NCBI GenBank assembly: GCA_000711775.1 | Contig: ARYC01000753.1 | Location: 1 to 64,000 of the forward strand | Reading direction: 5' to 3' | Length of the DNA: 64,000 bases | Origin: Oxytricha trifallax | Taxonomy: Eukaryota > Ciliophora > Spirotrichea > Sporadotrichida > Oxytrichidae | Shown here: positions 12,765-25,000 of the stretch, piece after piece | Layout: each line of letters begins with the position of its first letter | How positions within the stretch are numbered: the stretch's first letter is position 1 | The notes under the pieces: generated by a model | Databases searched by the model: none | What the model was told of the DNA's origin: nothing | What the model saw: only the letters and a program-made list of their open reading frames with translations | Made by a program: the position numbers and the translations under genes

Positions 12765-12985
12765 ACCTTAAGTTGAGTAAACACTGGTAATTTAAAGTTT
12801 AAAAATCTATTATACCAAAATAAGATTTTAACTATGTGATCAATAAACAAGAAAATACTAATTTTTTCAACATCCTGTCTCTCTTCAAAATTAACTGCTA
12901 CATCCCAGTTTGATAATTTATCTAAGTAAAGATACATAACTCGAAGAAAAGGGAATGAAAAGAAATTAGAAAAAATAAACATATG
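12765..12985 (-). CDS. Isolated coding block, unknown
   Basis: About 70 residues on the minus strand, starting at a possible ATG and rich in Phe, Leu and Val (NWDVAVNFEERQDVEKISIF then a hydrophobic stretch). It ends at a possible donor or MDS border after F-T-Q-L-K. It could be one exon of a membrane protein. Low confidence because the frame is short and AT-rich. Confidence 0.3.
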
Positions 12986-12989
12986 CTTA

Positions 12990-13365
12990 TCTACTAAACA
13001 ATTTAATTAATTAAAAAAAAATCTAACTCAGAGGAAAATATTTAAATTTATAATAATGTCAATTTCAGTATTACAAGCAATAAAATAAAATTATATAGAA
13101 ATTAATTAACTTTCCTTTTAATTTATATTCTGACTCAAAAATAAATGAAAAGTTTATTTAATTTTTTAAATCGAATATTATTACCAAAAAATGAATAAAA
13201 AAGGTAAAAAAATATAGTTTTAATGATTTTATTTTGGTCAATTTAAAATAAAAATTATTACATTAAAAAAAAATTAATAAATGTTGTGTTAATGTTAAAG
13301 AAAAATTAATCTGTATTAAAATTTTTAGTTAATTGTACTATAAAATTATTCTTAATTGAGAAGGA
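12990..13365. other. AT-rich spacer, nothing seen
   Basis: No coding-like sequence, repeat or hairpin noted. Confidence 0.4.
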
Positions 13366-13369
13366 GAAT

Positions 13370-15684
13370 GGTAATATCTGAAAGCGATTTATCTGAGTTA
13401 AACTTTTATTAAATAATGGGAGAACTCAAAAAGTTTATTCTGATTTTAAAATTAATCCCCAGATTAATATCACTCAGCTAAGAGATGAAATATCTTATTA
13501 TGTTATTAATATTAGCAAGCAAGTTTTTAATTCATAATAGTTAAATATTGAAATACTAAGATATTTATAAGTTTACTCCTTATTTTTTATGTTTTAGTAA
13601 TTATTTACATATAAATTGCTCAACAAATTATAATTATTTATAATAAATATGTAAATTTAAATATCTTATGTTTTTGAATGATAAATATTGTTATTATTTT
13701 TGTTTAAACTAGTTTTTTCTTAAATTTAGCTAATTTTCAATCAATAATTACTAGATTGAAGACAAAGGTTGACTACAGTGCTTTAATTAAAAAAGGTGCA
13801 GTTTGGAAAGACCCCAGTTTCAGTTATAGCGATGATAATTTAATAAATAAGTATGAAAGCTATTTGCATCCATAAAGGTAAATTCCTTAGGTTTTTATTA
13901 TATTATATAATTTTGATGATGCCTTTTATTTCCCGAAATATACCAATTAAGGAAAACCATTTTAAAATCCTAGCACTTACCAAATTGATAGACCAAAAAC
14001 AGAAATGCAAAACTTTCACTTTTTGGCAACTAAAAACAGCCAGGGCCTCTGGATATTCGACAAGGTCAGCTTGGAGATTGTTACTTTTTGGGTTCTTGTT
14101 CTGCCATTACTGAGTATCAGCAAAGAGTAATGAACGCATTTATAACTTAAGAATTCAATTCAGCTGATGTTATTGTTGTCAGAGGGTATATTCTAAGGTA
14201 GACCACCGATATAGTGGTTGATGATACACTCGCATTCAGCACATCTGCATCTTCTAAGGGGGGAACTACTTTATGATATGGCTCCATCTTCAAATGGTCT
14301 ATGGGTAGTATACCTCGAAAAGGTGTGGGCCAAGGTCATGGGTAATTTTGAAGTCATAGAAGGTGACTGGTCTGAAGAAGTAATGCAATTTTTAACTGGA
14401 GCTCCAACATTAACATACATGAAAGACTATAGTGGATTCACAAGTGCTGATGACGTGTGGAATGTAGTTTCTAATTCAGACAATGCTAGGTATATTATTA
14501 TGGCTGGTACTCCTGGTTAGGGCAATTATCAAGATATTTTACCTAATGGTCTTGCAAAAAGTCATGCATATACTTTATTAGAAGTATCATTTATCGAATT
14601 TCTCTAAATATGAATTGTAGGAATAAGATTCATATTATATCATTCTTAAAAAAATGAATAAGGTATTCAATAATTATTGATAACAATTTTTATAAAAGTA
14701 GTTTGAAAATTTATTTTACGCATTTTAATTAAATTCTATATATTTTTTTATAGTAATTCTGTTAACTATATAAAAGTTAGTTAATTTTTATTAAATCAAA
14801 TTGAAACTTTTTTTTCAAATATTATTTTTATTTTAAAATTATTAATCTATGATAGAATTTCATCAAATCATAGAAAATGTCATTATTTTAGGCTTTATCT
14901 ATTCAAAAAGGCAGTGAATTAATTGAAAAAGTATAAACTTATATTTTGTCTCTTTAATAAAATTGATAAAAATATTCATAATTATAATTACAAATTTCAT
15001 AATTATTTTATTTTAACAATTATAATATTTCTCTATTTAATAATAATGTTCTAAAATTCAATTTTTCAAAAATTTTATTAATTTTGAAAGAATAAAATGG
15101 AACAGCTAATGCAAGATTATTGAAAGTGAGAAATCCTTGGGCAATGATGGGAAATACAAAGGTTAATACTACGCATCCCAGTTTGGATTTTAAAAACGGA
15201 CAATGGTTTATTTTTCATAGCCGCTGAGGAGTTCTATTATTGATACGTACAGCATAGCATTTTATTCTGAATCTTATCAGATCTCTGCCAACACGGTTAA
15301 TGGCGATAACGGAAAAGACTCTAGGTTGACTTTAGTTTGCCAAGTGATGCTGAGGGCTACATGGGGATAGATTACTACAGTAGTCGAATGTATCCTCCTG
15401 GCTGTAAAACTAAAAATACAATTGGTTAAATGATCATATCTTATAATGGCTCAATGATCTTAAATTCTCGAATGGATACACAGGATGATGACTACTATAG
15501 TTTCTTAAAAGCAAAATGGCGTGCTGGAAAATATACAGTTTTCTATAGGACTACTCAATGGGATAAAAATGATGTCAAAGATTTTGGATTTAGGGCATAC
15601 TTCCCATGGAAGTTAAACATCTCAATGGCTCCTTATGATTGCAGCAAAATTGAACTGAAAATGTTTGTTCAATTCTTAAATTAG
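13370..15684 (+). CDS. Calpain-like cysteine peptidase (C2 family), interrupted
   Basis: Blocks in order: an N-terminal piece at about 13400-13560; the calpain-type start ALIKKGAVWKDPSFSYSDD at about 13775-13870; the catalytic Cys in DIRQGQLGDCYFLGSCSAI (about 14055-14112); LEKVWAKVMGNFEVIEGDW (about 14310-14370); the catalytic His in GLAKSHAYTLLEV (about 14550-14590); and, after an AT-rich insert of about 500 bp, the Asn/Trp motif KVRNPWAMMG (about 15125). A beta-rich C-terminal part ends at about 15684. All three catalytic residues are present. A run of six G at about 14258 shifts frame; one G fewer would continue it. Several frame changes also occur at 15.2-15.35 kb. Either uneliminated IESs or decay explains this. 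Confidence 0.75.
14610..15100 (+). other. AT-rich insert within the calpain gene (probable IES)
   Basis: Strongly AT-rich DNA lies between the His block and the Asn block of the peptidase, with no coding look. Its position inside one domain suggests an IES; pointers were not resolved. Confidence 0.5.
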
Positions 15685-16004
15685 TTGTGTTAATAATAAG
15701 TTTTAGTAGTTAAATTTCTAGCTAATCTTGAGATTAGTTAATTAAATTGTATTTTAAATAAACTGCTTTAAGTTATTAATTATAAATTTCTTCAAATTAG
15801 AGCAACATAGATACCGACAAAATAATTATATTAAACATTTCAAATGTATGTAGAAATTTTGATCAAATAATTTAATAAATATTATAATAAGCTAAGTGTA
15901 ATCTAATGGGAGAGTGTAAGTTCTAATCTTTGGCGCTCTAATTTGTGTCCCTAATATTTGATTATCAATTCATTCTATCAATATTGAATCATTAATATTT
16001 TGTT

Positions 16005-17115
16005 TTAGCAAATTCAAAGTAACAGAAAGATGCTAATTTCAATCGGTTACCTGGTCTTGTAAAAGAATGGGATAAATCAAACTAAAAAACAATAATTTTT
16101 ATCAAAAGAAAATTATATCAAAGTTCTGTGTTGGGCAATAATAAGAGCAACATAAATGACTAAAACCAGTACTTTCTATTGAATAATCAGGGCAAAAAGG
16201 ATTTTAAAGTGCGTACAGATGACAACAATATGATTAAGAACTACTTAAATAACATATTTATTGATGACAACAAAAGAGAGAGACTCTTGCATAAAAATGA
16301 AGATTTTTATGATAATTAAGATGAAAGCCAGAGCACCCAGCACAATATGATGCAAAATTAGTAATAATAATATGACAAAGAGGGTTAAGCAAGTAACGAC
16401 TACAGTATCAATGAATTAGATGATGAACAAACCTCTGCCTTGGAAATGAATATAAATACATACTAAGATTAAATTGATGACATTAAAGCTCTTAGAAAGA
16501 AGCGCAAAAGTGGAGCAAAGACTGAACTCGATTGTAAGTATGCTTAAATCTTAAACCTCATAACTATAATAATTTAAAGGTTTAAGAAAATATCTTCAAA
16601 TAAATTTTATCATTTATCAAATAGTAGAAACCTTCTATATGATATATAAATTTTAATAAAAAAAACAATTTATTTATATTTTAAATTTTTTCTTTGTTAT
16701 CATTTCATTCTTTAATTATATAATTTAGATTATTAGCCTTTACTATTTATGATATTTTGTGATTTGTTTATTAATAGTTTGTATAGTGATGTCAAACCCT
16801 ATAAACAGTCCAACTCAAAGAAACAGCAGACTGGAATAGAATAGAGAGTAATTGAAAGAGTACCTGAAACGCTCATCAATTGTAGAGGATGATAGAGAAG
16901 AAAAAGAGAGACAAAAGTTTAGATAAATTTACAAATCAAACGTTAAGTCAATCACCTCTTATAATGTTAAAGACATCGAGTAACAAAGAACTGAGTCATT
17001 TAGAGAAAATCTAGACAACTCAGAATTTAAGAAATACATGCAATAAATGAGTAAAAAGAAAGCTAAGTAATCCAAATAACATAAATTATCCATTATTTAT
17101 ATATGATTTAATTAT
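16005..17115 (+). CDS. Charged, Asn/Gln-rich protein of unknown function
   Basis: Block 1 (about 16005-16534) has a clean code-6 frame of about 175 residues rich in Asn, Gln, Asp and Lys (IDDNKRERLLHKNEDFYDN; four Gln in a row encoded as TAG/TAA). A GT-AG intron from 16535 to about 16776 joins it in frame to block 2, which contains MSNPINSPTQRNSRLEQN and then a charged helical region to TGA near 17105. Block 2 also has its own ATG at 16789, so two genes are possible. Nothing recognisable; disordered, probably regulatory or cytoskeletal. Confidence 0.55.
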
Positions 17116-17328
17116 TAACTTCTAATTAGATATACTAATTATTATTTTTAAAAATTAAACAACATAAAGATATTATTTAATTGTTTTTAAAAAATTACTT
17201 TATAAATTTTATCTGTTATATACTCTGCATTAATTATTTTTTTGTTGATAAAATCTTTAATTCTATTTTTTGCTTTTTCAAATAAAGATTTATTATTTCA
17301 TTAATACTTACCCCTCTATATTTTTATT

Positions 17329-18755
17329 ATGGGTGTTTAACTTTCGATAACTCAAAAGCTTATGAACAGAAAAGATATGTTCCTCAATAATAATAAAAAC
17401 ATGAAGAAATATGGGAGACTTACTAAGAAGGAAGTGAATAAGCTCTAGAAAGAGGATTTAAACATAAGAAAAATTGAATTACAATAAAATGCTTAAGAAA
17501 GTAAAAAGAACTTCGATAACGATAATTTCTTAAAAATTACACGAGATCAGATGATGACAAATGTTTGCTAGATTATATTTAAGCATATTGAAGCAGCTAT
17601 GAAGTTTATAGAGAAGCCAACCGAGGCTGCCATGCTTTTTCATGAACATAATTTTTTAAGACATAAATGAATCGTCTAGTGGTTACTCAAGCACAATGCT
17701 ACTCTTTCTATATGTTCTTGAAGATATTGAATATGATGAGAAACCAGCTGCAGAGGGTGACTTAATTATGAGGAAATTTTCGAAAATATGCATATGCAAC
17801 AGAGTGCATTATTATGTGTCTAATTTACCTAGAGAAAGGAATTAATGGAGGAGATGTCGAAATAAGAGAAAGTAACTGGAAACCCTTACTGTTTATCACT
17901 ATTCTACTATCTTCTAAGTTCTAGGAGGAGATCAGGTAAGCAAATAAATTTAATTAAGCTAACTTTATAGTTTTTGGAACATTGAATATGTTGAAGCAAT
18001 AGGCTTGTATTCTCTGAAATCCATTAATCGGTTGGAGAGTCAGTTTGTGTCTCTGTGTGATTATAACTTATTCGTTAGCACTGAACTCTATACTTAATAC
18101 TGCATGGTTGTGCGAGAGATCAATAATCCAATCTATTCTACTCAATAGAGCATGCCTGGCAAGCATTTTAATAGGTTTAAAGGAGGCAATGAAGTTGAAT
18201 AAAACTAAGAGGCTTATACAGTTCAACAGCATAGTATTAAAATCTAGATTCAACATATACCTAAAGTGTAGTCTAAGGACAAGAGGATTTCTTTAGCAGT
18301 GATACTAGAAAATTCGAATATTATAAGCAGTAAATTAACACATTTAGTGATACTAATAAGCAAAGATCACTGCCTGTTTTAGTTTTACAAAATTCAGGAC
18401 GCACTAGGGGACCTAAATACCCTGCTATATAAATGAACTTTAGTATCTATAAAAATGATGCAGTAAAAACATAGAAGAAACTATTAAAGTGAGAAAAAGA
18501 GAGTCTTAACATAGTTTAGGCAATAGTAATGGATTTTTGCCTCGTAGTAGTGGATCAGGAAGTAAAAGTAATTCATTAAAAATTAATAATAAGCATATCC
18601 AAAACTTACAAAATCATTTCGAATCAAATGATCCTTGCCTTAAACTTCCCTCAAAAGTAAATAGTAATAGATTCTTAAGTCACGAAGTTGATATTATATA
18701 AGAAGAAGGTGAAACCACACCAACACCAATCAATCACATAAATCAAAGAATTTGA
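17329..18755 (+). CDS. Cyclin (PHO80/cyclin-Y-like)
   Basis: Starts at ATG 17329 (MGVQLSITQKLMNRKDM). After a charged N-terminal region the cyclin box is clear: TECIIMCLIYLEKG, then SNWKPLLFITILLSSKF (about 17815-17935), and after a 35-bp GT-AG intron (17936-17970) SFWNIEYVEAIGLYSLKSIN and LCDYNLFVSTELY. This order matches the PHO80/cyclin-Y group, which binds and activates cyclin-dependent kinases. A Ser/Asn-rich tail ends at TGA 18753-18755. Frame changes at about 17660-17810 and near 18285 are unresolved and may be IESs. Family call is secure; kinase partner unknown. Confidence 0.8.
17936..17970 (+). other. 35-bp GT-AG intron of the cyclin gene
   Basis: Donor GTAAGC, acceptor TTATAG. Splicing joins E-E-I to S-F-W-N-I within the cyclin box. 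Confidence 0.7.
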
Positions 18756-18911
18756 TTAATTTTAGTATAGTTTGTTATAATTATTAATTATATCTAATTA
18801 AAATAAAGCATCTAACATTTAAATACTCTGTTTATACATCAATCTAAATTTATAATGGCAATAAACTTCAATTTGTCATTTTTTATGCTACTCTTATGTC
18901 TCCACCGGTTC

Positions 18912-21612
18912 TCATGCTATCAAAAGTTGATTGTGGAGCGAGTTCTGAAGTTAAATTTAGTTGGCTTTAATAGAGACTTTTGTTTTAAAATGAAGATCTT
19001 AGTGGATGGTGCTGCAAACCTCCCTATCTGACATTTAAAATAAAAGAAAATGAGATCTAATTTATTCCTATTATTATTTTATTGATTCTTGAGCTATTTT
19101 GCTGCAAGTGAAAAGTTAGAATTGTTTGAAAAATTCTAGTTTTTATTCATTGATATCTTATTATTTTTATCATTTCTTGATTGGCTTGTTCTCTATTCAC
19201 TGTGACTGTCTCTACCAATACCTCCATTATTTAGAAAGCTACCACTTTATTTTAAGTTGTTTGGGAAAATTGATTGCTGTTATTATTAATTTGAGTTCTC
19301 TTTGTTGCTCAAATTAAACCCCAAATTAAAAATACTCCTTAAATATTAGTCTAAAATTTAAAAAACATCACTAAAATAAAACTAGGATTTCTTATAATCT
19401 TAAATGGTTAATTAATTATTTATAAATTAAATTATATATTTATTGTCTGATAAATTAAATTGAATAAAAAGTATAATTAAATATTTTAATAGAATTATAA
19501 TAACTTTTTTAAATACTTATTAAATTATTATAATTACTTTTCCCTTGTTTATAGCTTATTATTAAGAGGTTACTGTGACCTGCATCATTACTTGGTGAAA
19601 TTATTGATTGAAACTTCTTTTGTTTCTAATAAGCTTGAGATTAAGCAAGTAAGTGCGAGATGTAGAGTTCATTCTGCTTTGAAAGTTTGTTTGACTTATT
19701 TACTCTACCACTGAATTACTTATAGAAGAGCATGTTTATGTCATCTTCTAATGATTTTTGATTTCCATTTTATGAGGTCTAAATAGGCTTATAGTTAAAA
19801 GTAGTTGTGGTTGTAGATCTATCTGAGGTATCGAAAGTTCTCAAAATTTCAAAGTTATTTACAGTATTTTAAAGTTATATTTACTACTATTATTGAACTA
19901 ACTATTGCTATTACATCTATTTCTAATTAGCATTATACTGCTCAAGCCAAGATTCTAAGTGGTGTTTAATTTCGTTTAATTAAACATCATTTAACTTCTA
20001 TTAAGACTGCTCATTTTATGAGATGTGCTGAAGAATTTGTAATAAGATAGGATGTTGAGGGAATTAATCCAAATTTAAAGATTGAAAGTTTACGCTAGGT
20101 TACTGAAGAGATTGATTATTATTATTTTAAGGGCTGTTTATTGTATTCTGATTGTTAAGCTAGTTTTAAGGAATTTGAGTAAAATTCTCTAAGTTTGAAG
20201 TTTGGATGTACAAAGATTTTAAGTACTAAGGTATTGCTAACTACTGTTACTCCTACTGCTATGTTGTTTATTGAGATCACGTATTTTACTTTTTAAACAT
20301 AGGTTGTTCATAATTATTTTTCTTATACTTATTTATGGCTTTCAAATCGATGTTCCTATATAGATTAAGAGTTTGACTGTCTTACTGAGTAAAATTACTG
20401 AGATCATACTTGTTGTGTAGACATGCACTAACTGTATTATTCAAGAAAGACACTATGGATTTGTACTGCTAGTTTAATTGATGAATGACACAAAAAACTG
20501 AATCAATTCGTGAATTTTGCTTTACCGTCCAATTCCTTAACTGTTTCACACTACAAAACTAATTAGAATTTCATGATTTACTTACCAGTCCTTTAGCTTA
20601 ATATATCCCTTCTTGAGAGGGTCTAATTGCTTATATACGTTCTTAAAAGTGTCAACTAACATAACATTCAAATAAATTTCGTTATCCGTACTTGCTCATC
20701 TAAACTATTGTAAGAATTTGCCAAAAATAAATAGTTATATAAAAATTATAAATTACAATTAATGATACTGTTTGGATGCATTTTTTGTAGATTGGGGAAA
20801 TTTGTTAATCATCTATTTTGTTAGTGAAATCATACCATCTTAAATATTATTAGTATTTAATAAAAGTGTTTACTAACTGTTACTATTTCCTTTCATTATT
20901 ATATTTTACTGCTAGGACTGTTAAAATGTAGAAAAATGGGGATTATATTATTATCTAGAGCTCTCGATCATTTAGAAATCTTAATCATTGTTATTGAGTT
21001 GTAAGGTTATGATTATACAGTGTTTATTTACTGATTAATAATTTAGGAAGATTTCAAGCTATTTTGTTGTTTTTTATTGAAAAAGTTTAAAAGTAGAAGT
21101 TGAAGGTATTTGTAGAAACTTAGACCAGTTATTTCTCTAAGTGTTTAAGCTCATTTAACTTTAAGTTTGAAATGACATTCCGCATCTATTATCTGATGAT
21201 GCACATCTTTGCATTTAAGTTAATAAAATATTGACTTATTTATTCTAAAATTAGTATATTTAATTAATAGTTAGATAATAATTATTATTAAGAATTTACT
21301 ATTAGATTATTTATGATATTTAAAATAAGTTGTTGGAGACATTATAGGATTAAAATTAGATTAGGATTGCAAAGAATTAGTCATCTAAGAGGGCATTGAA
21401 TAAAAGTTTTCATTCGAAAATACTTTGTGTAATTAATTTTGATTGTTAAGGTCTAGAGTCGTAGTTGAGGGTACTTTTGTTATTTGATTAGCACTAGACA
21501 CTTTAGAAGGCAACAATTGCTAAATCTTGGTATTTTAAGAATTTTACTATTATTTATTGCTATTGGTGCTAATTTTACTAGCTAAAGAATTTTATTATTG
21601 TAAATTAAATAC
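18912..21612 (-). CDS. Large Gln/Asn-rich (prion-like) protein
   Basis: Minus-strand coding blocks with extreme Gln, Asn and Ser content, most Gln written as TAA/TAG. Blocks seen: 21612 to about 21310 (KVSSANQITKVPSTTTLDLN); about 21230-21060; about 20960-20750; 20205 to about 19560 (QLNEIKHHLESWLEQYN, then a run of Gln around 19900); 19320 to about 19040 (Ser/Asn-rich). The end is TGA at 18912-18914 or 18920-18922, depending on frame. AT-rich gaps between blocks are probable IESs or introns. There is no enzymatic motif. Such composition is typical of transcription or RNA-binding scaffolds that form assemblies. No start could be fixed. Confidence 0.6.
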
Positions 21613-22440
21613 AAAAATGTGAAAAAAATAAATATATTTTTTTTTTAAATAATGAATTTTATAGGAAAGCTAAATGTAATTTGCTCCATAATATTTATTT
21701 ATAACTCAAGAAAAAATTTATTGATCTTGAATTAAGAAGTATCATATTACAAATATCTTTTTTGTGAAATTTTTAACCACATTTCTAAAACATTAAATGA
21801 TTAGCAGACTATTAATAAATATCATCTATTTACATAATATAAATTAAATTTCTTACTTCAACAATCATTTAATATCAATAATACTACTAATTTTAATTTG
21901 TAAAACTTTGGTGTAAAATTGCATTACTACTCTTTGCAGTTAAGTTAGTTGATTTTTTTTTAGAATTTTAATTATTTAGACAGAATAATTAAAAAGCTGT
22001 TTGTATTGGTACAGCGGATAATTCTGGTTAATGATATTTATGTGAATTTAGGATCGCCTCTGAAATTTAAAGTTTTCTTATTTTTTATTTATCAACTAAT
22101 AATTAAATTCAAAAATTTTGATAACTTTGTATTATGGTATCTGATAAAAGAAAGTCTTAGTGGAATATTAAATTAATTAATAATATTTATACAGATTTAT
22201 TCATGAAACCCATTTCAGTCCAATAACAAATTTAATATATTTCCTCGTATTAGCCAGCAAGCCACATCCAACTCAAACTGCAATCAACAATAAATTGAAA
22301 TTCATGGAAGGGGATAATTTGTGATTAAAGTCATATGTATTAGACTAAGAATAATCTCTCTAAATTAATAAGACCATTATTGTTCATTAATATAATTTAT
22401 CAAATGTCAGTATTCTTCAATTTTAAATTTTTATATTTTA
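21613..22440. other. AT-rich spacer with two weak coding patches
   Basis: A minus-strand patch at about 21985-22075 (NIINQNYPLYQYKQ) and a plus-strand patch at about 22205-22318 look protein-like but are short. The second may be the first block of the following gene. Confidence 0.3.
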
Positions 22441-23509
22441 TAATATCAAAAGTTCATTGAAGGATTCAATCGATAAAAGACTGCAGACAGTAATCACAGA
22501 AATGCGCAGAGATAATGAAAATTAATTTTCCACTATAAAAAATAATTCGAGAAAATCTAGGCTTCAAATACATAGATACTGCTCCTAGAGCAAGTCTCAC
22601 AGTAATACAAAAAGAAAGAATAAGAAAACAATCAGATTTTCCTGGACTAAATTTTTAATCTAAAGCAGGAACTTGAAAAAATCCTAATAAATTGTAATAA
22701 AAGAGAAGGTATTTTAGGACATGTATAAACAAATTAAATCCATTCTTCCATAATCGGATAAAACAAATCATGATAAAATAGATAAAATAATGTTAGCCAA
22801 GCTTTAATTAGACTAGAACCATTTAATTCTAAAAAATAGCATGAATGTGAATAATGCATTCGTTGAGAAAGAGAAATTGCAAAGCTAACTTGATAAAGCT
22901 TTAGATGATATTGAGTAACTTAAAACTCTGCTGGCTTAATCAATTATAAAAACTTTGAACACGTAAATGAATGATGACTGTGATGCAAGCATGAAAGTAT
23001 ATGGAGCAGGTCCTTTTGTCAACAAAACCTTTGATTTAGAAAGTTCAAACCCTTAACACCATGGTTAAGAAGGAAAAGTAGGAGATCATAGACTTTCAAA
23101 ATCTTTCTCAAATTTTGTCGGTAAAATTAAAAAGAAGAAAGGTACAAATTCAGAGCTTGACTTCTCTAAATTAAAACAAATAAAAGATTACAAAGACTGG
23201 TACTCATACTCAAAGAAGCCAGAAGATGCAATAAGACTACTCAGAGACAAAATTAATCACCTGGAAGACGAAAATTTGTTTTTGAATGAAAAACATATAA
23301 ACACAAACTAGAGTTGTGAATATTTACTGGGACAAAATAGAATACTTTAAAGAAACAGTAATAATCTCCAAAAGGCGATATTCAAAAATAATGAACTCTC
23401 GTTTTCAAAGAATCCATTTGATGGTGATGGGTATCTAGACGAAAAACAGATAATCAATGAGTTATAGTATAATCAGTCAAAATATAAAAAAAATAGTAAA
23501 TTTAAATAC
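22441..23509 (+). CDS. Coiled-coil protein of unknown function
   Basis: One TGA-free frame of about 355 residues with consistent coding character. It begins KSSLKDSIDKRLQTVITEMR, has a coiled-coil centre (FVEKEKLQSQLDKALDDIEQ), a middle part with VYGAGPFVNKTFDLESSNP, and a second helix-rich part (EDAIRLLRDKINHLEDENLF). About 25 Gln are encoded by TAA/TAG. The 5' border is AT-rich with no ATG in frame, so the start lies in an earlier block. After about 23510 the DNA turns AT-rich; the C terminus is probably the block at 24125-24439. Family not recognised. Confidence 0.6.
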
Positions 23510-23593
23510 AAAAATAATATAAATAAATCACTTTCAAAACATTATTATAATTATTTTTAATAAATTTGTTTGATTTATATATTATTATATTTT

Positions 23594-23642
23594 AAATGGT
23601 CGCAAGTGATAAATATTATATTTTTACTACTTGCGCCCATTT
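23594..23642. repeat. Inverted repeat (14-bp arms, 21-nt spacer)
   Basis: Arms at 23594-23607 and 23629-23642 pair at 13 of 14 positions (AAATGG then GCAAGT-like core). It stands out because its GC content exceeds that of the AT-rich surroundings and it sits just 3' of a coding block. Confidence 0.55.
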
Positions 23643-24124
23643 TTATTATATTTAAAATTTATAATTTTTATTTTAATTGTTTTATTTTTCATATTACTTT
23701 ATAATATGAAATGAAGTTTATTCACTGTTTTATATATTAGTGAAATAATTAATTTTATACATTGAAGATTTTTTACTTTTATTAGTAAATTATTTGATAA
23801 TTATTTATGTTTTACTTATGAATAAATTAAACTTAATATAGGTTAAAAAGAAACTTCATTTCTATAATTCAAAATAAATAAACTTATTTGAAAATATAAA
23901 TAAGAAATTTTAATATAAAAAACAGGCTGCATTAGCAAAAATAAATAAGCTTTAATAATTAGATTCACAATAAATTATAATTTTATTGTTTATACTGTAG
24001 ATTTCTAATAAATATTAAAAAAAATGTTTTAAGTATATATATTATAAATTCCTTTATATTTAAGGATTTGTATATTCACGATTTTTTTACTATTTTGACT
24101 GAATCATACAATAGATGAATAATA

Positions 24125-24439
24125 CATGGTTGGCAATCAATTTTAACAAATAAACCCAAACATCAATAATAAATCACATAGCAGGAGAAGTAGCATTAGC
24201 AATCATAATTAAAATTAAAAAATAAAATGAAATAAAAAAATAGTTGGGTCTTCAATCAATATAGTTAACCCTCAATCTTAACAGTCAATTTTCAGGAAAT
24301 CGAAGAGAAACAAATCACACGCAACTTTTACAAAGAAAAATCTAATTTTGCCAATTATTCTGATTGGAAACGAAGCTCAAATGAAGTAGTAACAGCAAGA
24401 TCAACTCAAACAATTGTTAATATTACTAAGTTAAATTGA
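24125..24439 (+). CDS. C-terminal coding block of a Ser/Asn-rich protein
   Basis: A Ser/Asn/Arg-rich start (HSRRSSISNHNQNQ) changes frame near 24230 to a block ending EIEEKQITRNFYKEKSNFAN and then TVNITKLN-like residues before TGA at 24437-24439. It probably completes the coiled-coil gene at 22.4-23.5 kb, with an IES between, but pointers were not verified. Confidence 0.4.
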
Positions 24440-24995
24440 TTTGGTTATTTAAATTTAAATAAATATTAGCATTAACATTAAAAAAAATTATCAAATCAAG
24501 ACATTATGACGTATATTAATTTTTAATAATCATCGTGTAAACTGTTGTATTTTTTAATAAATTTTATCTTATTTTTTTGGCTCTCTAAATGCCAAAACCA
24601 GATAAATCTAAACAATTCTGGCATTTTTTATTTACAATATCAAATGAATTTTAAAAAAGGACTATTAATTATAAATATAATAGAAATCATAGTTTAATCA
24701 ATTACAAATATTTTCCAATAATATGTGTAAAAATAGCAAGTTGATAGAATTGATTAGTTTATTACTTAACAAAATAACAAGAGTTTGAATGATAATCAAG
24801 AAGATCCTCCAATTAGATAAAGTCAATACATCGTTTGATAATTATAAAGTATGATTTGTTTATATATTTAATATTTATTTATGAATAAGTACAATAGAAT
24901 GAATTTTTATTAGTTATGCTATTATTTAAAATGAAATCTAACACATACTAAATTACAAACATTTTAATTCACTTTTCCGAAACATTTTTAGTTTC
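24440..24995. other. AT-rich spacer with a short hairpin
   Basis: No gene. A stem of eight base pairs (AAATGCCA with TGGCATTT) spans about 24589-24628, between converging genes. Confidence 0.4.
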
Positions 24996-25000
24996 CATAA

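Noticed and set aside
18857-19031. Plus-strand ORF with a signal-peptide-like start (MAINFNLSFFMLLLC)
   Set aside because: It lies opposite the minus-strand Gln/Asn-rich gene, whose composition explains the Leu/Phe-rich complement; treated as a shadow.
19126-19317. Hydrophobic plus-strand ORF of 63 aa
   Set aside because: Complement of Asn/Gln/Ser codons of the minus-strand gene.
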